From Hippophae tibetana (taxonomy: Eukaryota; Streptophyta; Magnoliopsida; Rosales; Elaeagnaceae), in the NCBI GenBank assembly GCA_037013495.1, contig JAZDXN010000029.1, positions 2,058,501-2,122,500 of the forward strand: a stretch of DNA of 64,000 nt. The letters are read 5' to 3'. This document shows, piece after piece, positions 1 through 13,349 of the stretch. A program made the position numbers and the translations under genes. Numbering within the stretch: position 1 is the first letter of the stretch; every line of letters starts with the position of its first letter. The notes below the pieces were generated by a model. That model did no database searches, was not told where the DNA came from, and saw nothing but the letters and a program-made list of their open reading frames with translations.

Positions 1-1760
1 GGAAGGGAGAAGTGATCTTTCTAATTGTATAGACTTAGTTACCAAAAGTCAATACACATCCTCTATACTGTGATGTTGTAGTAGGAATTAACTCATTTTT
101 ATCATTTCTTACCACGGTAATGCCGGATTTCTTGGGTACAACATATACCAAACTAACCCACTTGCTATCAATAATAGGATAGATAACTTCTACCTCTAAG
201 ATTTTCAAAACTTCTTGCATAGTATGGTTAAGACATTTTTGGGCTTCTCTCATAGGTTTGGTATTGTCCTCTAAACTAATCTTTCTTATACACATAGTTG
301 GACTAATACTTGTAATGTCTCCAATACTCCATCCTATAGTTTTCTTGAATTTTTAAATCACCTTAACAAGTTTTTTTTCTTGTGTTTGGTCAAAGTGGAT
401 AAAATAATTGGTGGCTAGGTATCCCCTTCTCCCAAAAACGCATATTTTAGGTGCTTAGATAACTCTTTTAGCTCCAACTTAGGTGGAGTATTTTCTTCAC
501 CATATGGGGTCTTAGGTAGATCTATGGGTGTACTAGACTCCTCTATTGGTTCAGCACTATCTAAAAATTCATGATACCCCTTAGTCTACTCATTTATGTC
601 TTCCTCCATCCTATCAACTATTAAAGCATATTGAAGTTTATCCTTCATATCAACCTACATAAAAGTTTTATGAGTAAGTGTATTCACACAATCAATAAAT
701 GAACACTCATCATCAACAAAAAATGAATGAATATGAGAGGAATCAAAAAGTTTGAAACTAACAATCTATCCTAATATTGTCATAAATTGTGGACATTTAT
801 AGTAGTCTTGGTTGTGTGACCTTGAATTTCCTACCAAGAAGAATAGTGTGGTCCTTTTCCATTGATGGGTTTTCATTCATGTCCATTATCACATAATCAA
901 TAGGTATTAATGAATGAATCATTTGAATGTTCAAGAAAATTTTATTCAGAACCTTACCTCTTCTTTGAGTTGTTGTAGTATTGGTTTGTTAAGATTAACT
1001 AGGAAGCTACATTTTCTCAGCTATTTACCCAACTTTTCCTTCCACCCTCTTCGTAGATGCCTCTAAATAGTTTAACCTTTGATTAATTTTATGTTGTTAT
1101 CTTGACTTACTTGAATGAAAGCATTCAAGTTATCCTCCAAGATTATCTCTTTAGATGGATTGGGTGGCATGTTTTGTTTTAGGATTGGGCCTTGCATTTG
1201 GTGTTGGGCATATGGTGCGTTAGTGTTTGCTTCCCATGAGAAATTAGAGTGATTTCTAAATCCCCTCGACTTATAGGTACTGGTCTAATGATCACTCATG
1301 GGTCTAGATTGGTACCCTACTTAAATTAAACTTCCTGACTTATACTTGTATAGGAAGCAACTACAAAAGACCAAACATTAGAACCATGCCTATATATACC
1401 ACATACTCCACATACCTTTTGATTTGGTGTGTGTTTGGTAGTTAGGAGTTTAAAATGCTTTGTCAATTCAAAGTAGGAGTAATATCTTCCCATAAATTTA
1501 TCATATACTCCATTTCATGTTATCAAAGAACGAGGTGGAAGAGTCATTAGCCAAACTTTAGCCTTTTCTTTAAGGGTGTATGGGAAACATCTCATTTTTA
1601 ATTGGTCCTTAGTAAGCATATGTAAAGGGAAGGTCAGCATAGTTAAGTAAAAACTCCTAATGAAGATCAACATATTTTTATTAGGCATTCCATAGAAGGA
1701 TAGTAACATGAAAATTTGAATATGTTCTAATTAAATAGTTCCTAACTGCCTCCTCCAACT
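1..1760 (-). pseudogene. Gypsy gag-pro-RT remnant (element G)
   Basis: Reading the minus strand from 1760 down, I see a Gag core (1709-1515, with FYGMPN and [13 protein letters not shown]), a knuckle-like C-x2-C-x4-H-x4-W near 1385 (last Cys replaced by Trp), a Gag tail, the end of the protease, a linker containing HLKYAFLGEGDT, and the start of RT (295-35, with [17 protein letters not shown]). All of it matches the Gag-Pol of element B in this window. The Gag tail joins the protease end directly near 1000, so the protease active site is deleted. Many stops and frameshifts show it is dead. The rest of pol lies before the window. Family call is firm; exact breakpoints are not. Confidence 0.85.
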
Positions 1761-2314
1761 ATATAGTGGAAGTAGTATTGCTAATGATTTACATCGCATA
1801 CTACATCATTATTATCCCCTTTGGTAATGCATCTTCCTATTTTAAATGACTCTAGTATTGGCTCAAGTGATGGTGAAGAAAAAAATAAAAATAAAACTAA
1901 TAACTAAAAATAAATAAAACAAAATTAAAATAGAAAATAAAAAATAATAGAAAAGAAGTAAAAATAAAAATAAACAATTTTTTTAGTTATATATATAACC
2001 TAAACAATATACTAAGTAATAAATAAAAAAAATTGAAACAAATAAAAAAGAAACAAAAATAAGAAAAATATCACAGATAAAAATAAAATAAACAAATAAA
2101 AGTAAATAACAAAAAGGAAATAAAAATAATAAACAAATAAATAAGAGAAAATAAGTGAAAATAAAAATAAACAAAGATATTTTATTTATATTTATTTTTT
2201 ATTTTTTAACAAACCATATATATTCACAAATAACAAAAATAAAAAAGGAAATCACAAAACAAAAAAATTACAAAAAATACTAAAAAGAAAATAAATAAAC
2301 AATTTAAAATCAAT
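1761..2314 (-). other. AT-rich leader of element G
   Basis: Between the PBS and gag of G. Almost pure A/T homopolymer-like runs, similar in style to the leader of element B (57060-57480). The reading frames here are low-complexity Phe/Leu/Ile strings and are not genes. Confidence 0.6.
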
Positions 2315-2332
2315 TTTTTGATAACGGTGCCA
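2315..2332 (-). other. PBS (tRNA-Asp) of element G
   Basis: On the minus strand it begins TGGCACCGTTATC, a decayed form of TGGCGCCGTTGCCGGGGA, the complement of the 3' end of plant tRNA-Asp(GUC). It lies just inside the LTR end. Confidence 0.75.
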
Positions 2333-2338
2333 AAAACT

Positions 2339-3400
2339 TGACGCACAAAAACTTGATTATCAAATTTTTTGTTTTTAAAAAACTTGCAAGTGCATGAATC
2401 ACTTGTAATAAGCAATAAGTATACTCTTAAGCTTGTCTCTCAAGGAATTGTGATGGTATTGAAAAGTTGAATTATTTTTCTAATTTAGTTAAGAAAAAGA
2501 ATCATATACATTCTAACAATTCATTTTGGTGAAAAAAATATTCTAAATTCTAAATTAAATTGTATCCAAAGAGAGAAGTGAAAGCAACAAATTAAAGCAC
2601 AAAATTAAACTATGTTGAACCTAGGATGATGATATATAAGAGATTTTAGCAAAGATAACCCTTAATGGACAAAATAAATTAAGTGATTTAAAAATAACCA
2701 AGATTTATTGATTTGTTTTCTTTTTAAATAAAACCCTTATAATTATCATGAGTTACCAATGATGTTCAATTAATCCTTTCTTCTTTTGCCGGAGTTGATA
2801 TTGATTAATTGTTAAACTAAAGAAATAAATATAAACCAAAAATCTTCAATTATTTAATAATTGTTTTTGTTAGGCTTGAAATTAAAAATTGATAAAAATA
2901 AGGTAGATATATGATTTAATTGTAAATCAAATTTTGGCTCATCTTTAATTTAAATCAAAGTTGCTTTGCAACCATCTAAGTTAATATAAATCAATGAGAT
3001 TAAAATAGACTCTTATTCATTATGTACAATTAAGCATAGATGATGTTACTACTTAGTTTTAAAATATTATTTTTAATCATAAATCAAGACTTGGCCCATC
3101 ATGAACAAGAAATAAATCTAAACTTTTATTTATTTAGATCACAAATTTTTTCTTTCAATCATTGAAAGCATAAAATTAAATATCAAATATAGATTTAGCC
3201 AATCATAGCTAAATTAACAAAAGTCAATTTAATTATGAAAGACATTAGATTCCAAAAAGAGGTAAATAATACAACAATTAAAAATACCACTTTTGTTGAA
3301 GACGATTCCAGATCTCTAAACACGTTGTCACTAGCTTATCCAAATCCTTGGATCTTTTTCAGAGAAGCTAGTGTAAGGGCTTCGGGTTGATTTAATAGGC
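2339..3400 (-). repeat. 5' LTR (R-U5 part) of element G
   Basis: Starts on the plus strand with TGACG next to the PBS. Inverted, it matches the two plus-strand copies at 5100-5875 and 5990-6955. Shared blocks include an AAGGATTTG-type box, a run of repeated 'TTGATTTATAATTA' words and the terminal GTGCACTTGCAAG-type tail. The right limit is not clear because U3 has diverged. Confidence 0.65.
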
Positions 3401-4568
3401 ATTCACCTGGGTACAAGATTTCCACTACCATGACATATTCTTCATTGAGCTTTACCAAATTCAAACAGAAAAGGGTTATGCCATGTGCCACTTATTCCAA
3501 AAAAGGGTTATCCCATAAATCCATATCAAAAGTGGTGCACTATAGCACACTATTTCCTTGTACACCTTACAAACTGGTTGATTCTTCATGTAAAGCTTAC
3601 ATGCCTTATTCTTTAAAGCTCTTAGGATACAAATTGAGTGCTTAAAATATTGTTCTTCATGTGTTGACTAATTTATACATTTTGAATGTGTTGACAAATT
3701 TATACATTTTGAAGCTAACATCTTATGAAATACAACAAAACATACCCATGATTCTAAACATATAGATTTGTATAAATTGTTACATAAACGTGTTATAATT
3801 AAACCTATTTATTTCATTTAAGCTCAATAAAATCACAGAATAATAGTGTTTTAAGAACTTATTAGCTATAATAACCACCATCATAAATATAACTATATAT
3901 GGGTCTATTACATTTAAAAAAAAGATAGAAAGAAAAAAAAAAGAAAAAATTATAAATAAATACGATGACCCTGAAATCTTGAAAGTAGCAATGTGGTTGT
4001 TGCAAAATTGTTGGAATAACTCCTTGAAGTAAAATGGATTTTCATTCATCTATAGGCACATACTTGATATTGCATGATTAATGAGTTTGATTAGAGTATG
4101 ATATAAGCTATATGATGTTTTCTTAATCCTAGCATTTGCTTCCATTGATGAGATCTATTTTGTACCCATTTGACCTTTTTATTTATTTATAAACATATGC
4201 GAACCTATATACATTTTTATTTTCATACTTATATTCACATATACTTTATTGAGTTCTTGAACCCATAGGATCAGTATGATATTAAGAGGTATCTTGTAAG
4301 GAATAAAGTTGATGCTAATTCAGATTCTTAACACTAGGTTTGTGGGAATTAATGTTTATATGTTTTGAAAAATAGGACATGGATTTATGATTTGAAACTA
4401 ATTTGCACAATGAAATTTGATATGTTAAGATGTTGGATGAACTTGTACTTGAGCCTTATTTATGAATTGAAAATAAACTGAAGCACACAAAATTTTATTG
4501 ATTTAAGTTTATAGTTTTCTTATTTATCTTTTTAGTTTTTATTTTGGTTGATAACTAGCAAAATATAG
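3401..4568. other. Unassigned AT-rich sequence
   Basis: No coding sequence that I can support. The left part is probably U3 of the G LTR (minus); the right part is probably the 3' noncoding end of a plus-strand element, because a polypurine tract and an LTR follow at once. Confidence 0.35.
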
Positions 4569-4569
4569 G

Positions 4570-4581
4570 TTTGGGGGAATT
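4570..4581 (+). other. Polypurine tract before LTR H
   Basis: TTTGGGGGAATT directly before an LTR that begins TGTGAATATA. This is the place of a plus-strand primer for a Gypsy element. Confidence 0.55.
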
Positions 4582-4841
4582 TGTGAATATAATTTTGACC
4601 AAATTTTTTATGCTTTTAAGCATCAATTTTATGTTTTATTTTATCAATATGTTATTTTGGAAGGGAATATTTTGTGTTTGTAGAATGTGCTTTTGGATGA
4701 ATCTAAAAAAACACAAGTAAAAGAGTGAAAATTGGGAAATAAATGGCAACTTAGACAAGTGAGAAGAACTAGAATATCAAAAACCATAAAATAGGTGCAC
4801 GTTGCGGCATAGTATAATCCATTCGATTGGGAGATGCTCTC

Positions 4842-4957
4842 GGGTGGCATTTGGTGATTCTGGGAATCCAACGCATGCCACTATGTATAAATAAGCATGT
4901 CATGGCGAGGTGGTATCGAGTGGTATTTGGTGATTCTACAAATTCAACGTGTGCCAC
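4842..4957 (+). repeat. Direct repeats in U3 of LTR H
   Basis: Two 40-bp copies (4842-4881 and 4918-4957) share GTGG(C/T)ATTTGGTGATTC and end in GTGCCAC or ATGCCAC. Period 76 bp. A weaker third unit begins near 4806. They sit 50-170 bp upstream of the TATA box, the place of a promoter-proximal enhancer. Confidence 0.65.
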
Positions 4958-5011
4958 AGTATAGATTAAGGCATGCCATAGTACGAAACATATTTTACCC
5001 AAAATTTAACC

Positions 5012-5019
5012 TATAAATA
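5012..5019 (+). promoter_or_regulatory. TATA box of LTR H
   Basis: TATAAATA followed by a C-rich stretch, as is common around plant LTR start sites. Transcription would begin about 30 bp downstream. Confidence 0.5.
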
Positions 5020-5875
5020 CACCCTAAATCCCTCTTAAACAACATATAGCCTTACTAGCTACCTATAGCTTTAATTCACACTCCATAACAGAGAAAATAG
5101 AGAAAAAAAAACTCCTAATTATGAAGTATTTTCCAAGGATTTGAAGAAGGTAATCAATCAATTTAGAAATTTGGAATCATAGATACATTTTATCTCTGTA
5201 TGTAGAATATGTTTAATGTAATTTAATTAATTTTGGTTAATTTAATTTTGATAGGCTAACTTTTGTATATTTGATTTTAGTTTTGCTTTCAACAATTGAA
5301 AGAACAATTTTATGACATAATTAAATAAAAATTGATTTATTTCATATTCATGTTTTTAAAATCATTAATTATAAATTAAAGATGGATCAAATCTTGATTT
5401 ATAATTAAAGAGAATATTTAAGAACTAAGCTTTAGACACATTCTCTATGCTTGGTCGTGCATTTATGAACAAGAGTAACTTATTTTCATTGAATTATGTT
5501 AAATTCAATGATTTATATATTTCCTTTTAAGTTTACCAATTAATCAATTAGTTATATCAAGCCTAATCTAAGAAGTTCTTGGTTAATATGTTCTTTTCAT
5601 GAAAGGATAGCAAACTAATTTCCTATATTTATTCATCCATCTTTGTTCAACTATAATTTAATTGCTTTACTTTAGTTATTTAATCAATTTAGAATTTATA
5701 TTCTTTCTCTCAATCAAAGTTTGTTAGAATGTTTAAGATTGATCTTTTAGCTAATTTAGAAAATAATTTGACTTTTCAAAATACTTTCCAATTCCTTTAA
5801 AGACTGACATCGAGGTAAACTTATCATTAGTTTGCTAGTAATTTGTGTACTTATGAGCAATTAAAATTTTTGCAC

Positions 5876-6955
5876 CAAAAATTGAATGTATAAATACACT
5901 ATCAACCCCGCTTACACGACACATAGCCATAACGAGCCACCGTAGCCATATTTTCCTTTTGACATAGAAAATAGAGAGAAAACTCACAATGTGAAGTATT
6001 TTCCAAGGATTTAAAAAAAGTGATCTATCAACTTAGAGATATAGAATCACAAATCAAAAAGGGGTATTTTTATTGTTAGATCTTATTTTCTCTATAATTT
6101 GAATATGACTTTTGTAATTGAATTAATTTTAGTTAATTTAGTTATGATAGGCTATATTTTGTATATAGAATTTTAATTTTGCTTCCACATTGGATGAATA
6201 ATTTTATGATTTAATTAAATTAAATTTGATTTATTTCTTACTCATCTTTTTAAATTCTTTAACTATAAATTAATGATGGATCAAATATTGATTTATAATT
6301 AAAAAGAATATTTTAGAACTAAGTATTAGACACATCATCTATGCTTGGTTATATATTTATGAACAATAGTCTAATTTAATTTCATTGATTTGTATTAAAT
6401 TAGATAGTTTATATATTTTCCTTAGGTTTGCCAATTAATCGATTTGAAGCCTGATCTAGGAAGTTATTAGTTAATTGAGAATTGTGAGGGCTCACCATGA
6501 TCATTGGGGGCTTTATTATTTAAAAGGAAAAAAATCAATAATTCTAAAGTTTTGTGAAAATCATTTAATTCGTTCTTTTCATAATTATGGAGGCTCATCG
6601 TGATCATTGGGGGTTTTATTATTTAAAAGGAAAAAAAATCAATAATTTTAACTTTTTGTGAAAATCATTTCATTTATTCTTACCATGAATGGATAGCTAG
6701 CTAATTTCTCATATTTGTTCACACATCTTCATTCAGTTATAATTTATTTGATTAATTTTAGTTATTTAATTAATTTAAAATTTACAATATTTCTCTCAAC
6801 TGATAGTTGTTAGAATGTTTAGGATTGATTGTTTTAAATAATTTGACTTTCAAAACTCCTATAAATTCTATTAGATATCGATCTTTGGGGGTAAATTTAT
6901 CATTAGTGTGCTAGTGATTCATGAGCAATTAAAATTTTTTCATCAACAACATGTA
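5876..6955 (+). repeat. Second R-U5 copy after LTR H
   Basis: Similarity to LTR H begins at its TATA box (TATAAATA at 5889-5896) and runs to the LTR end (CATCA near 6951-6955). Both copies lie in the same direction with only a few bases between them. The copies are clearly diverged, so the arrangement is old. Confidence 0.6.
6489..6694 (+). repeat. 103-bp tandem duplication
   Basis: Two units (from 6489 and from 6592) share GGCTCA, TGATCATTGGGGG, TTTATTATTTAAAAGGAAA and GTGAAAATCATTT. Lies inside the second R-U5 copy. Confidence 0.8.
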
Positions 6956-7256
6956 ATCATTTCCTAGTGATCTAATTATCGTTTGTTCCACTTATTAGAG
7001 ATGTCATTTCATGCTCTATTTTCACTATTTTTGCTCATGCTAGTCCTCGATTCTTCCAAAAGCTCATGAACCTACATAACAAGAAATTTCCTTCTAGTGT
7101 AACAAAATTCTAGTCCTCTAACAATATATTCTTATCAAATTTTTCCAAACCTACATTTTGTTAGTTCTCAAATAAAACAAAACAAAAGACAAATAACAAT
7201 CCTAAAAAAAACTACTGTCATAAATCCATAAAATTTCTCATGCCTCTACCTCTTTT
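6956..7256. other. No feature seen
   Basis: AT-rich sequence between LTR-derived blocks. I see no coding, RNA or repeat signal. Confidence 0.4.
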
Positions 7257-7690
7257 TGAATTTTTTTTAGTTATGGATCTAGTTATCTAGTCAATGGAAA
7301 TATAACAAATTAAAATTTTGCAAGTTTCCAAACAACTAATTATGTGTACTTAAAGTAATTTAGAAATAATAAAGATCAACACATGAGATTTTACATAAAA
7401 ACAACCAAAGTCACACCAATGACCTAAGAGGAAAACCAAAAGTCCACTGGACCACCTAACTATCCACTATGAAAATAAGTATCCATTTTCAAGGCTAGGA
7501 ATCAAAATTCCTACACATGGAATGCCCCCAATTAACCTACTGACGGGCCATTTCTTTAATCATAGTCTTTACAAGATAGGCATTTTGATCCATACCAACT
7601 TTTTAACAAACTTGAGTCCCATAAGTTAATAAAACCTATGCTACTATCACATGAAAAGTTAGCACATAAACACAAATACAAGTGTGTGTC
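7257..7690 (-). repeat. Copia LTR copy, left (element F)
   Basis: Matches 17865-18175 in the same orientation: both share TTAGTTATGGATCTA, GATCAACA-TGAGA, TCACACCA-TGACCTAAGA and a further shared run. Taken as the 3' LTR of a minus-strand Copia element. Element E begins at 7691 and cuts it. Confidence 0.65.
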
Positions 7691-9400
7691 TGATGAGACA
7701 AGATCGGCATCAAGTTAGCAATATTGATCTTGCATATAGTTTTGTTTTATATTTGTAGAGCTCTCATAAGTGCACGAATAATTTTATAGAAAATGACAAG
7801 TACACTCTCAAGGTCAATCTAAGAAAGGAATTTATGTGGTTTTTAATTTATTATTCAAACTTTTAAAAACAAAATTAAATCCTAAACATCCTATCACGAT
7901 ATTTTGATTTTTGTATTTTCTAATCTAATAATAGAAAAATAAACATACATATGATACAATAAAAAATTATGTAAATTTTTATCATTCATAATAGTGGAGT
8001 ATATATGGATATAATAATTAAGTTAATTATGTTTACCCATATTATTTAGATTATTAAAGATAGAAATTGATATTTATTGATTCCCAATTTGTGTATATGA
8101 ATACTACCTTTGGTAGGGTTAGATATTCATTATTAATTAAACAAATCAATTAATACCTATAGGTAGGGTTGATAATTAATTTGGTTAATTACATTAATTC
8201 TTTTTTTGTAAGAGAGATAAAATGAACCATTTAAATATCACCTTTGGTGAGGTTAAACATTTATACTTTATTCTAGGTGTCCAAATTAAACCTATGAATT
8301 TAATTATTCTAGTAGTAAATTTCAAATTTTAAAACCATTATTAAAAATATGGTTTCAATACATTTTAGCAAAAAAGTTCTTATAAAAAATTTTGAAATAA
8401 AGTTTTTCTCTAAATACCGGGTGATTGTGCCAACAAATGAAAGAGCAATATTCTAAATCAGACGAAATATTAAACCATAAAATCTATTTTTCATATTTAA
8501 GTTTATAATGAAAAATAATATATTTATCTCTAACATCGATAATATAAAATCTTCAATAAAAAAAATTTAATTTATTATATAGAGATGCTTTATCTATTTA
8601 ATATTTTGCAAGAAAAACATTGTTATTATAATATCATATTTAAAAATAACCATCCATGTTAAATTTAATCACAAACAAATTAAACATAACATCTAAGAAT
8701 AAAACATAAAAAATAACAATAAAGAATTCATTTTAAAATTATACCTCAAAAGAAATATTATAAAACTTTGATGCTAATTATGTTACTCGAAAACCTCCAA
8801 ACAGATTTGCATTTCCATTTATTGAATTGAAAACTAGAAATCTATAAAATCATAACTAGTTCTTCTAAAAAAGAGAAGAACTTTAAAACTAAAAAACTAA
8901 GAACTAGATAGAGAATGCTAGAGAGAGAGTGAGAAGAGGGATTTTTAGGGATGATTTTTACAATGGGGTAGAGGAATCTTTTATAGGAGAGGAAAAGACC
9001 AAAAAAAGTGAGAAAATATCTCAAAAATTGATTTTGGACGCGTTTGGGGGACAAGATTTGCAGCAGACGGGTGTTGGCATAGGTAGGTGCATGAGGGACA
9101 AGAGCAGGCGTGTGTTGGGGTGCACATAACTCAATGCGAGTGTGAGCTAGGCATATGATGGTTATGCACAATAGCGTGTTTGGCACAAGATCAACATTTT
9201 TGACCATTTTGATACATTTTTCCATTTTTTGACTTTTCCTCATTTTTTTGACATATTTGTGTGCATAAGGTTTTGTATTTATAGAATATTTTGAAGCACA
9301 TTAGGTTAAAGTGGAATTACCATATTTTCCATAAAATCAATTAAAACACTTTTAAGAAATAAACACAATACTATAAAAACCAAACCAATTCATATTAAAA
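7691..9400 (-). repeat. 3' LTR of element E
   Basis: Reverse complement of the B LTR (55110-56968) over most of its length. It keeps three ACCTTTGGT-type hairpin blocks (8105-8250), the TTTTTGACCATTTTGA region of U3, and the TGAT terminal motif. The U3 end near 9400 is diverged and the limit is approximate. Confidence 0.7.
8978..8987 (-). promoter_or_regulatory. TATA box in the E LTR
   Basis: CCTATAAAAG on the minus strand, at the position equivalent to the TATA box of the B LTR. U3 to its right holds TG-rich repeats. Confidence 0.5.
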
Positions 9401-12400
9401 ATATTTTTTAAAATCAACCAATTGGCTACTTGGTCAATCAATAGACAAATGTGCTTGAGACAATGATCATTTAATTAATATTCAAAAAAGGTGGATTGAT
9501 CAAATTATTTAACTCAATCGATCTAGTCCTCAATCGATCAAATAAATCCATTGATGGATCAAGTAAATCCTTTGATCGATCTAGTAATGCATTAAAATCA
9601 ATTTATTTTGATATTATTGCTTGATCGATCTAGTCACTATTCGATCAATCGAGTATCCAAATTTCACATTGTTCCTATAATGTCTAATATGCAATCTAAC
9701 ATGTACGGGAATATAAGCATACCTGACAAGTGATCGTTGAGGCTCGATAGTTTCTTCAACTTCATAATATTCTTCTAACACACCTAGAAAGTAAAATTAC
9801 AATTATATGTTTTGTTCACGAATATTACCAATACAAACATAAACCAAAACCTCTCCCCCTTTGGCATATTCATTAACAAAACTGCTCTCTCACTACATAA
9901 TGCTCATAGGAAAAATAAATTTTTACATAGTTATACTATCTTATAATCTAGGGAAACCATCTTTTCTTGATTCTCAAAAGCTCATATGAACAATGAAAAA
10001 TAAAAACATAAATACTCAAACAACTTATCCCAAAAGACTCATTGTTCATTAGTTCAGTGTATATAACAATATAAAGAGAAAATAAATTCATACATGATTA
10101 ATCATTAGATAAAAATTAAAATCATTAGTCCCCTATGTGTAACATCTCTAAAGTGCTCCCTCTAAATTAGCTCTCCTCTTTGAAGATTTTTCTATTAAAA
10201 TTATAATTTTTCTCCCCCTTTTTATCATACGAATAAAGAATATAATCACGAAACAATGAAAACACAGGTTGAGCAAGTAAGCAATGAATTTAATGATTGA
10301 AATAAGGAGTACACATTCTAAAATTTTTAGTAACAATCAAAATAGAGAGCTAAAACAAAATATTTTCCAAAACTGAACAAACTCCCCCTAAGTTCTATGA
10401 CTCCTCTTAATAAGTTAGACTAATTGTTTTTTTATAAAAACTGATATATAGGGGTAATAACTTAGCTGAACATGACTACAACAATATACACAAATGATGA
10501 AACTAATTTTTTTCAAAGTGATTATCCATTGATAGCATAAATATATGTAAAGAAGAAATAAACATACTAACACTAATGATGACATATCGACAATCAGCAA
10601 AAGTAAAATATGTGCTAGAATTGTAATAGGATGTCAATTTGTTTATTTGTTATCACTTATGAAAGGTTCAAAAGGAGTCACCTATGATAAAAAAATTGAA
10701 TTCATACTTGTACAAAATAAAATTTATTTACTAAGAGAGAACATTAATCTACTTTCTAAGAAAACATTTCTCACCCCAACCTAAAATATACCAATTCCTA
10801 AATGTTAAAATGTAAATCCAAGATAAAAATAAGACAAAGGAAGAAAAGTTACCCTCCTTGTAATAGCGCAATGTGATTAAGCATGGTGATTTGAGTACTA
10901 CTCTCATTGCATCCATCATCTAATTCAAGTTCTATCGCACATAGAGAGTCATTGTGTAACTCATATGTATCACACATTACCAAACAATTATGAAATTAAG
11001 GATTGAAATTCAAGTAAACATTGTCCAAAGGAAAAAATTAAGGAAATAAAAGTAAGTTAAGTATATCAAATCATAACAAAATAAAATATAATAAAAATAA
11101 AAAAATATGAAAAAATGAGCTAGGGTAACTTGCAGCTTTAGTCCTGCATATAATTTAGTACCTTTTCATTTTCAAATTTAGATGGAAAATAAAAACAAAT
11201 TCATGCCCTTGACACTATTGCATTTAATGAATGGACTGCACATATTCAACCTAAAATCATAATTGTCCACTAAACCGTTCCTACAATTGGGATTGGTATG
11301 ATTTTATATGTTTTACCTCTTCATGTAGCATATGAACTTGATATTTTATTGATACTTTTAAAGAAGAGACAACTCTCTTAATGGCATGGGTAGATTTTTT
11401 TCCACTTGTGAGGTAGCTCTCTCTACTCAACGTGCTAGCTTTCACACATCATATTAGATAGCCTTCTCAAAAATAGGTACCTATCTATAGTAGCATTTTA
11501 TACAATGAAATATCGAGTTCAGCCATAGTTTTCACAGTCAAGGTTATCTCATGCTCTAAAATCTTACATAAAAAATTATAAAGTTCTAGCATGACATACT
11601 TATGTGTCTAGTGAGTGTGTGAAAAGGTTCGTGTCAATATTGATTACTAGATGTAAAAAATATGTAAATGAATAAGTTGGAATATCCATTTGTATATTGT
11701 ATGGAAAATAAAAATAAAAATGATAGAGTATGTAATGGTCATGTCAATATTAAAGCAAGTCTATTTCTCTCATTTTTGTTTTTGATTTTTGATTTTTAAA
11801 ACTAAAGAAACATCACAAGTCAATACTCTCAAAACATTGAATCCTATGGGTTCAAACACTCATACTAATTTATATGCGAAAGAGTTGATGTATAGAAATG
11901 AACTAATATGTTCGCATATGTATAAAGAATAAAGGCTCAAAGTGTTATTTTGATGTTGATCTCATGAAAGGAATCAAATGTATAAATTATAAAGATATCA
12001 CATATAAAAATTATTTTCATGGATAAATCAAACTCATTAAGAAAATTTTCAAGATATATGCCTTTTTATAAATGAAGAAAATGCAATAACTTTTTAGGGA
12101 ATTATTTCCTATATCTTTCTTTTGTAATTAGCATTTACTCACAACTTTGTAGGCAATGTGGGTCATAGTATGTAGATTATACTATATATTGTTTATCTCT
12201 CTATTTTTTTCTGAAGATTTGTTTTTCAATATATATATTTTTTAGAGAGTCAACCCATATACAGATTGTACATTTTTGTTTTTAGGATTTTGGTGAGTGG
12301 TTAATTTTGTGGCTTTTCTGTTTGATTTTGGTTTAGGTCACCCAATATATGTCTTTTTCTTTTGTAACAGTGATGTACAAATGAGATAAAAGCATATACT

Positions 12401-12989
12401 ATCAATTTCTACTTAAATAATTTAATTTAAGTAATAATAATAATAATAAATATACGACACTCTATTAAAATGAGAAAAACAATTCATACATTTAATGCTA
12501 ATACCTATAGAGATCATCTAAAAAATTGAAGAAATAAGAAATGTGTTTGGAGTAGAAAAAATATATATTTCACTCTGAAAAAGGAAATAAGGCTCAAATT
12601 ATATCTCACAAAGGTAGTCTCCACTAAAAAAAATTCATAAACATCGATTTTGGGTTTAATATAATTTCTACATCTTATCAAGAAATACTAGTTATGACAA
12701 AAATGAACTAATTACCAAAAACAATTACAAAATATTTCATGATATGTTTTCAAAAATTAATCTAACAATAGAAAAGACTTAACTATTTACTTAAATTTGA
12801 TTTAAAGAAATGATAAATTTTTGTGCGAATTTTTAAAGGTAATTCTAAAATTTCAAAAGTTACTAAATCACACAAAGAAAATAAAACCAAACACAATAAA
12901 AATGAAAATGTGAGCATAAAATAAAAATTATATTTTTTTATTTTTATTTTTTTAAAATTGTTAAATTATTTTTTTATTTTTTTGAAATT
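9401..12989 (-). other. 3' noncoding part of element E, with Copia-like tracts
   Basis: No coding region I can support. It holds a cluster of TCGATC words (9480-9660) and three CCCCCT tracts (near 9851, 10211 and 10383) that read as polypurine tracts on the minus strand, like the multiple tracts near the 3' end of some plant Copia elements. A block at 10765-10860 resembles 12998-13090 (CACCCC-AACCTA, then similar spacing), which suggests an internal duplication. Some of this may be a separate old insertion. Confidence 0.35.
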
Positions 12990-13026
12990 AAGCATGGTAA
13001 CTTTTCACCACCCCCAACCTAGAACA

Positions 13027-13044
13027 TACATTGTCCCAAATGTA
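13027..13044 (-). ncRNA. Hairpin II of element E
   Basis: On the minus strand it is a TACATT..AATGTA stem around a TGGGAC centre. It matches hairpin II of A, C and D, with the loop-closing G replaced by T. It lies 260 bp downstream of hairpin I. Confidence 0.5.
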
Positions 13045-13303
13045 ATAACTGTAAATTAAAGATAAAGAGAAAAGAGAAGAAAGATGACCTATTTCCTGAG
13101 AATGTATAAGTAGTAATAGAGAAATGCATCTACATTCATCATATTCATCATTAAAGTTCACATAGACAGATCGCTGTGAACTTCTAACATCTAAACAAAT
13201 ATTTTTAGTTTTAACAATTTTAAAATTATTCACATGTAATTAAACTACAATAAACAATAGAAATTAAATAAATAAAACAAATAAAAGAAAATTACCTAAA
13301 ATG

Positions 13304-13349
13304 ATGGGTTGCCTCTCATCCAGTGCTTAGTTTAACGTCTTAGCAAGAC
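13304..13349 (-). ncRNA. Hairpin I of element E with a companion stem
   Basis: Minus strand: a short stem GTCTT-GCT-AAGAC (13349-13337) is followed by ATGAG-AGGCAA-CCCAT (13319-13304), which has one mismatched pair. It is the same order as at the end of the coding region of A and after gag1 of B. Confidence 0.6.

Larger units (their letters stand above)
4582..5875 (+). repeat. LTR H (plus strand)
   Basis: Follows the polypurine tract and has U3 with a TATA box, then R-U5 that matches the inverted LTR of G. No plus-strand PBS follows, so this is a 3' LTR or a solo LTR. Ends close to TTTTTGCA, where the second copy starts. Confidence 0.6.

Noticed and set aside
6489..6694. CRISPR-like or satellite array
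   Set aside because: Just two adjacent units with no spacers; a simple tandem duplication.
8842..9243. 133-aa minus-strand frame and its plus-strand partner
   Set aside because: Both lie within the E LTR around its TATA box; no family resemblance.
10148..10600. Two 61-62 aa hydrophobic minus-strand frames
   Set aside because: AT-rich Ile/Leu/Phe text without any family motif, in noncoding element sequence.
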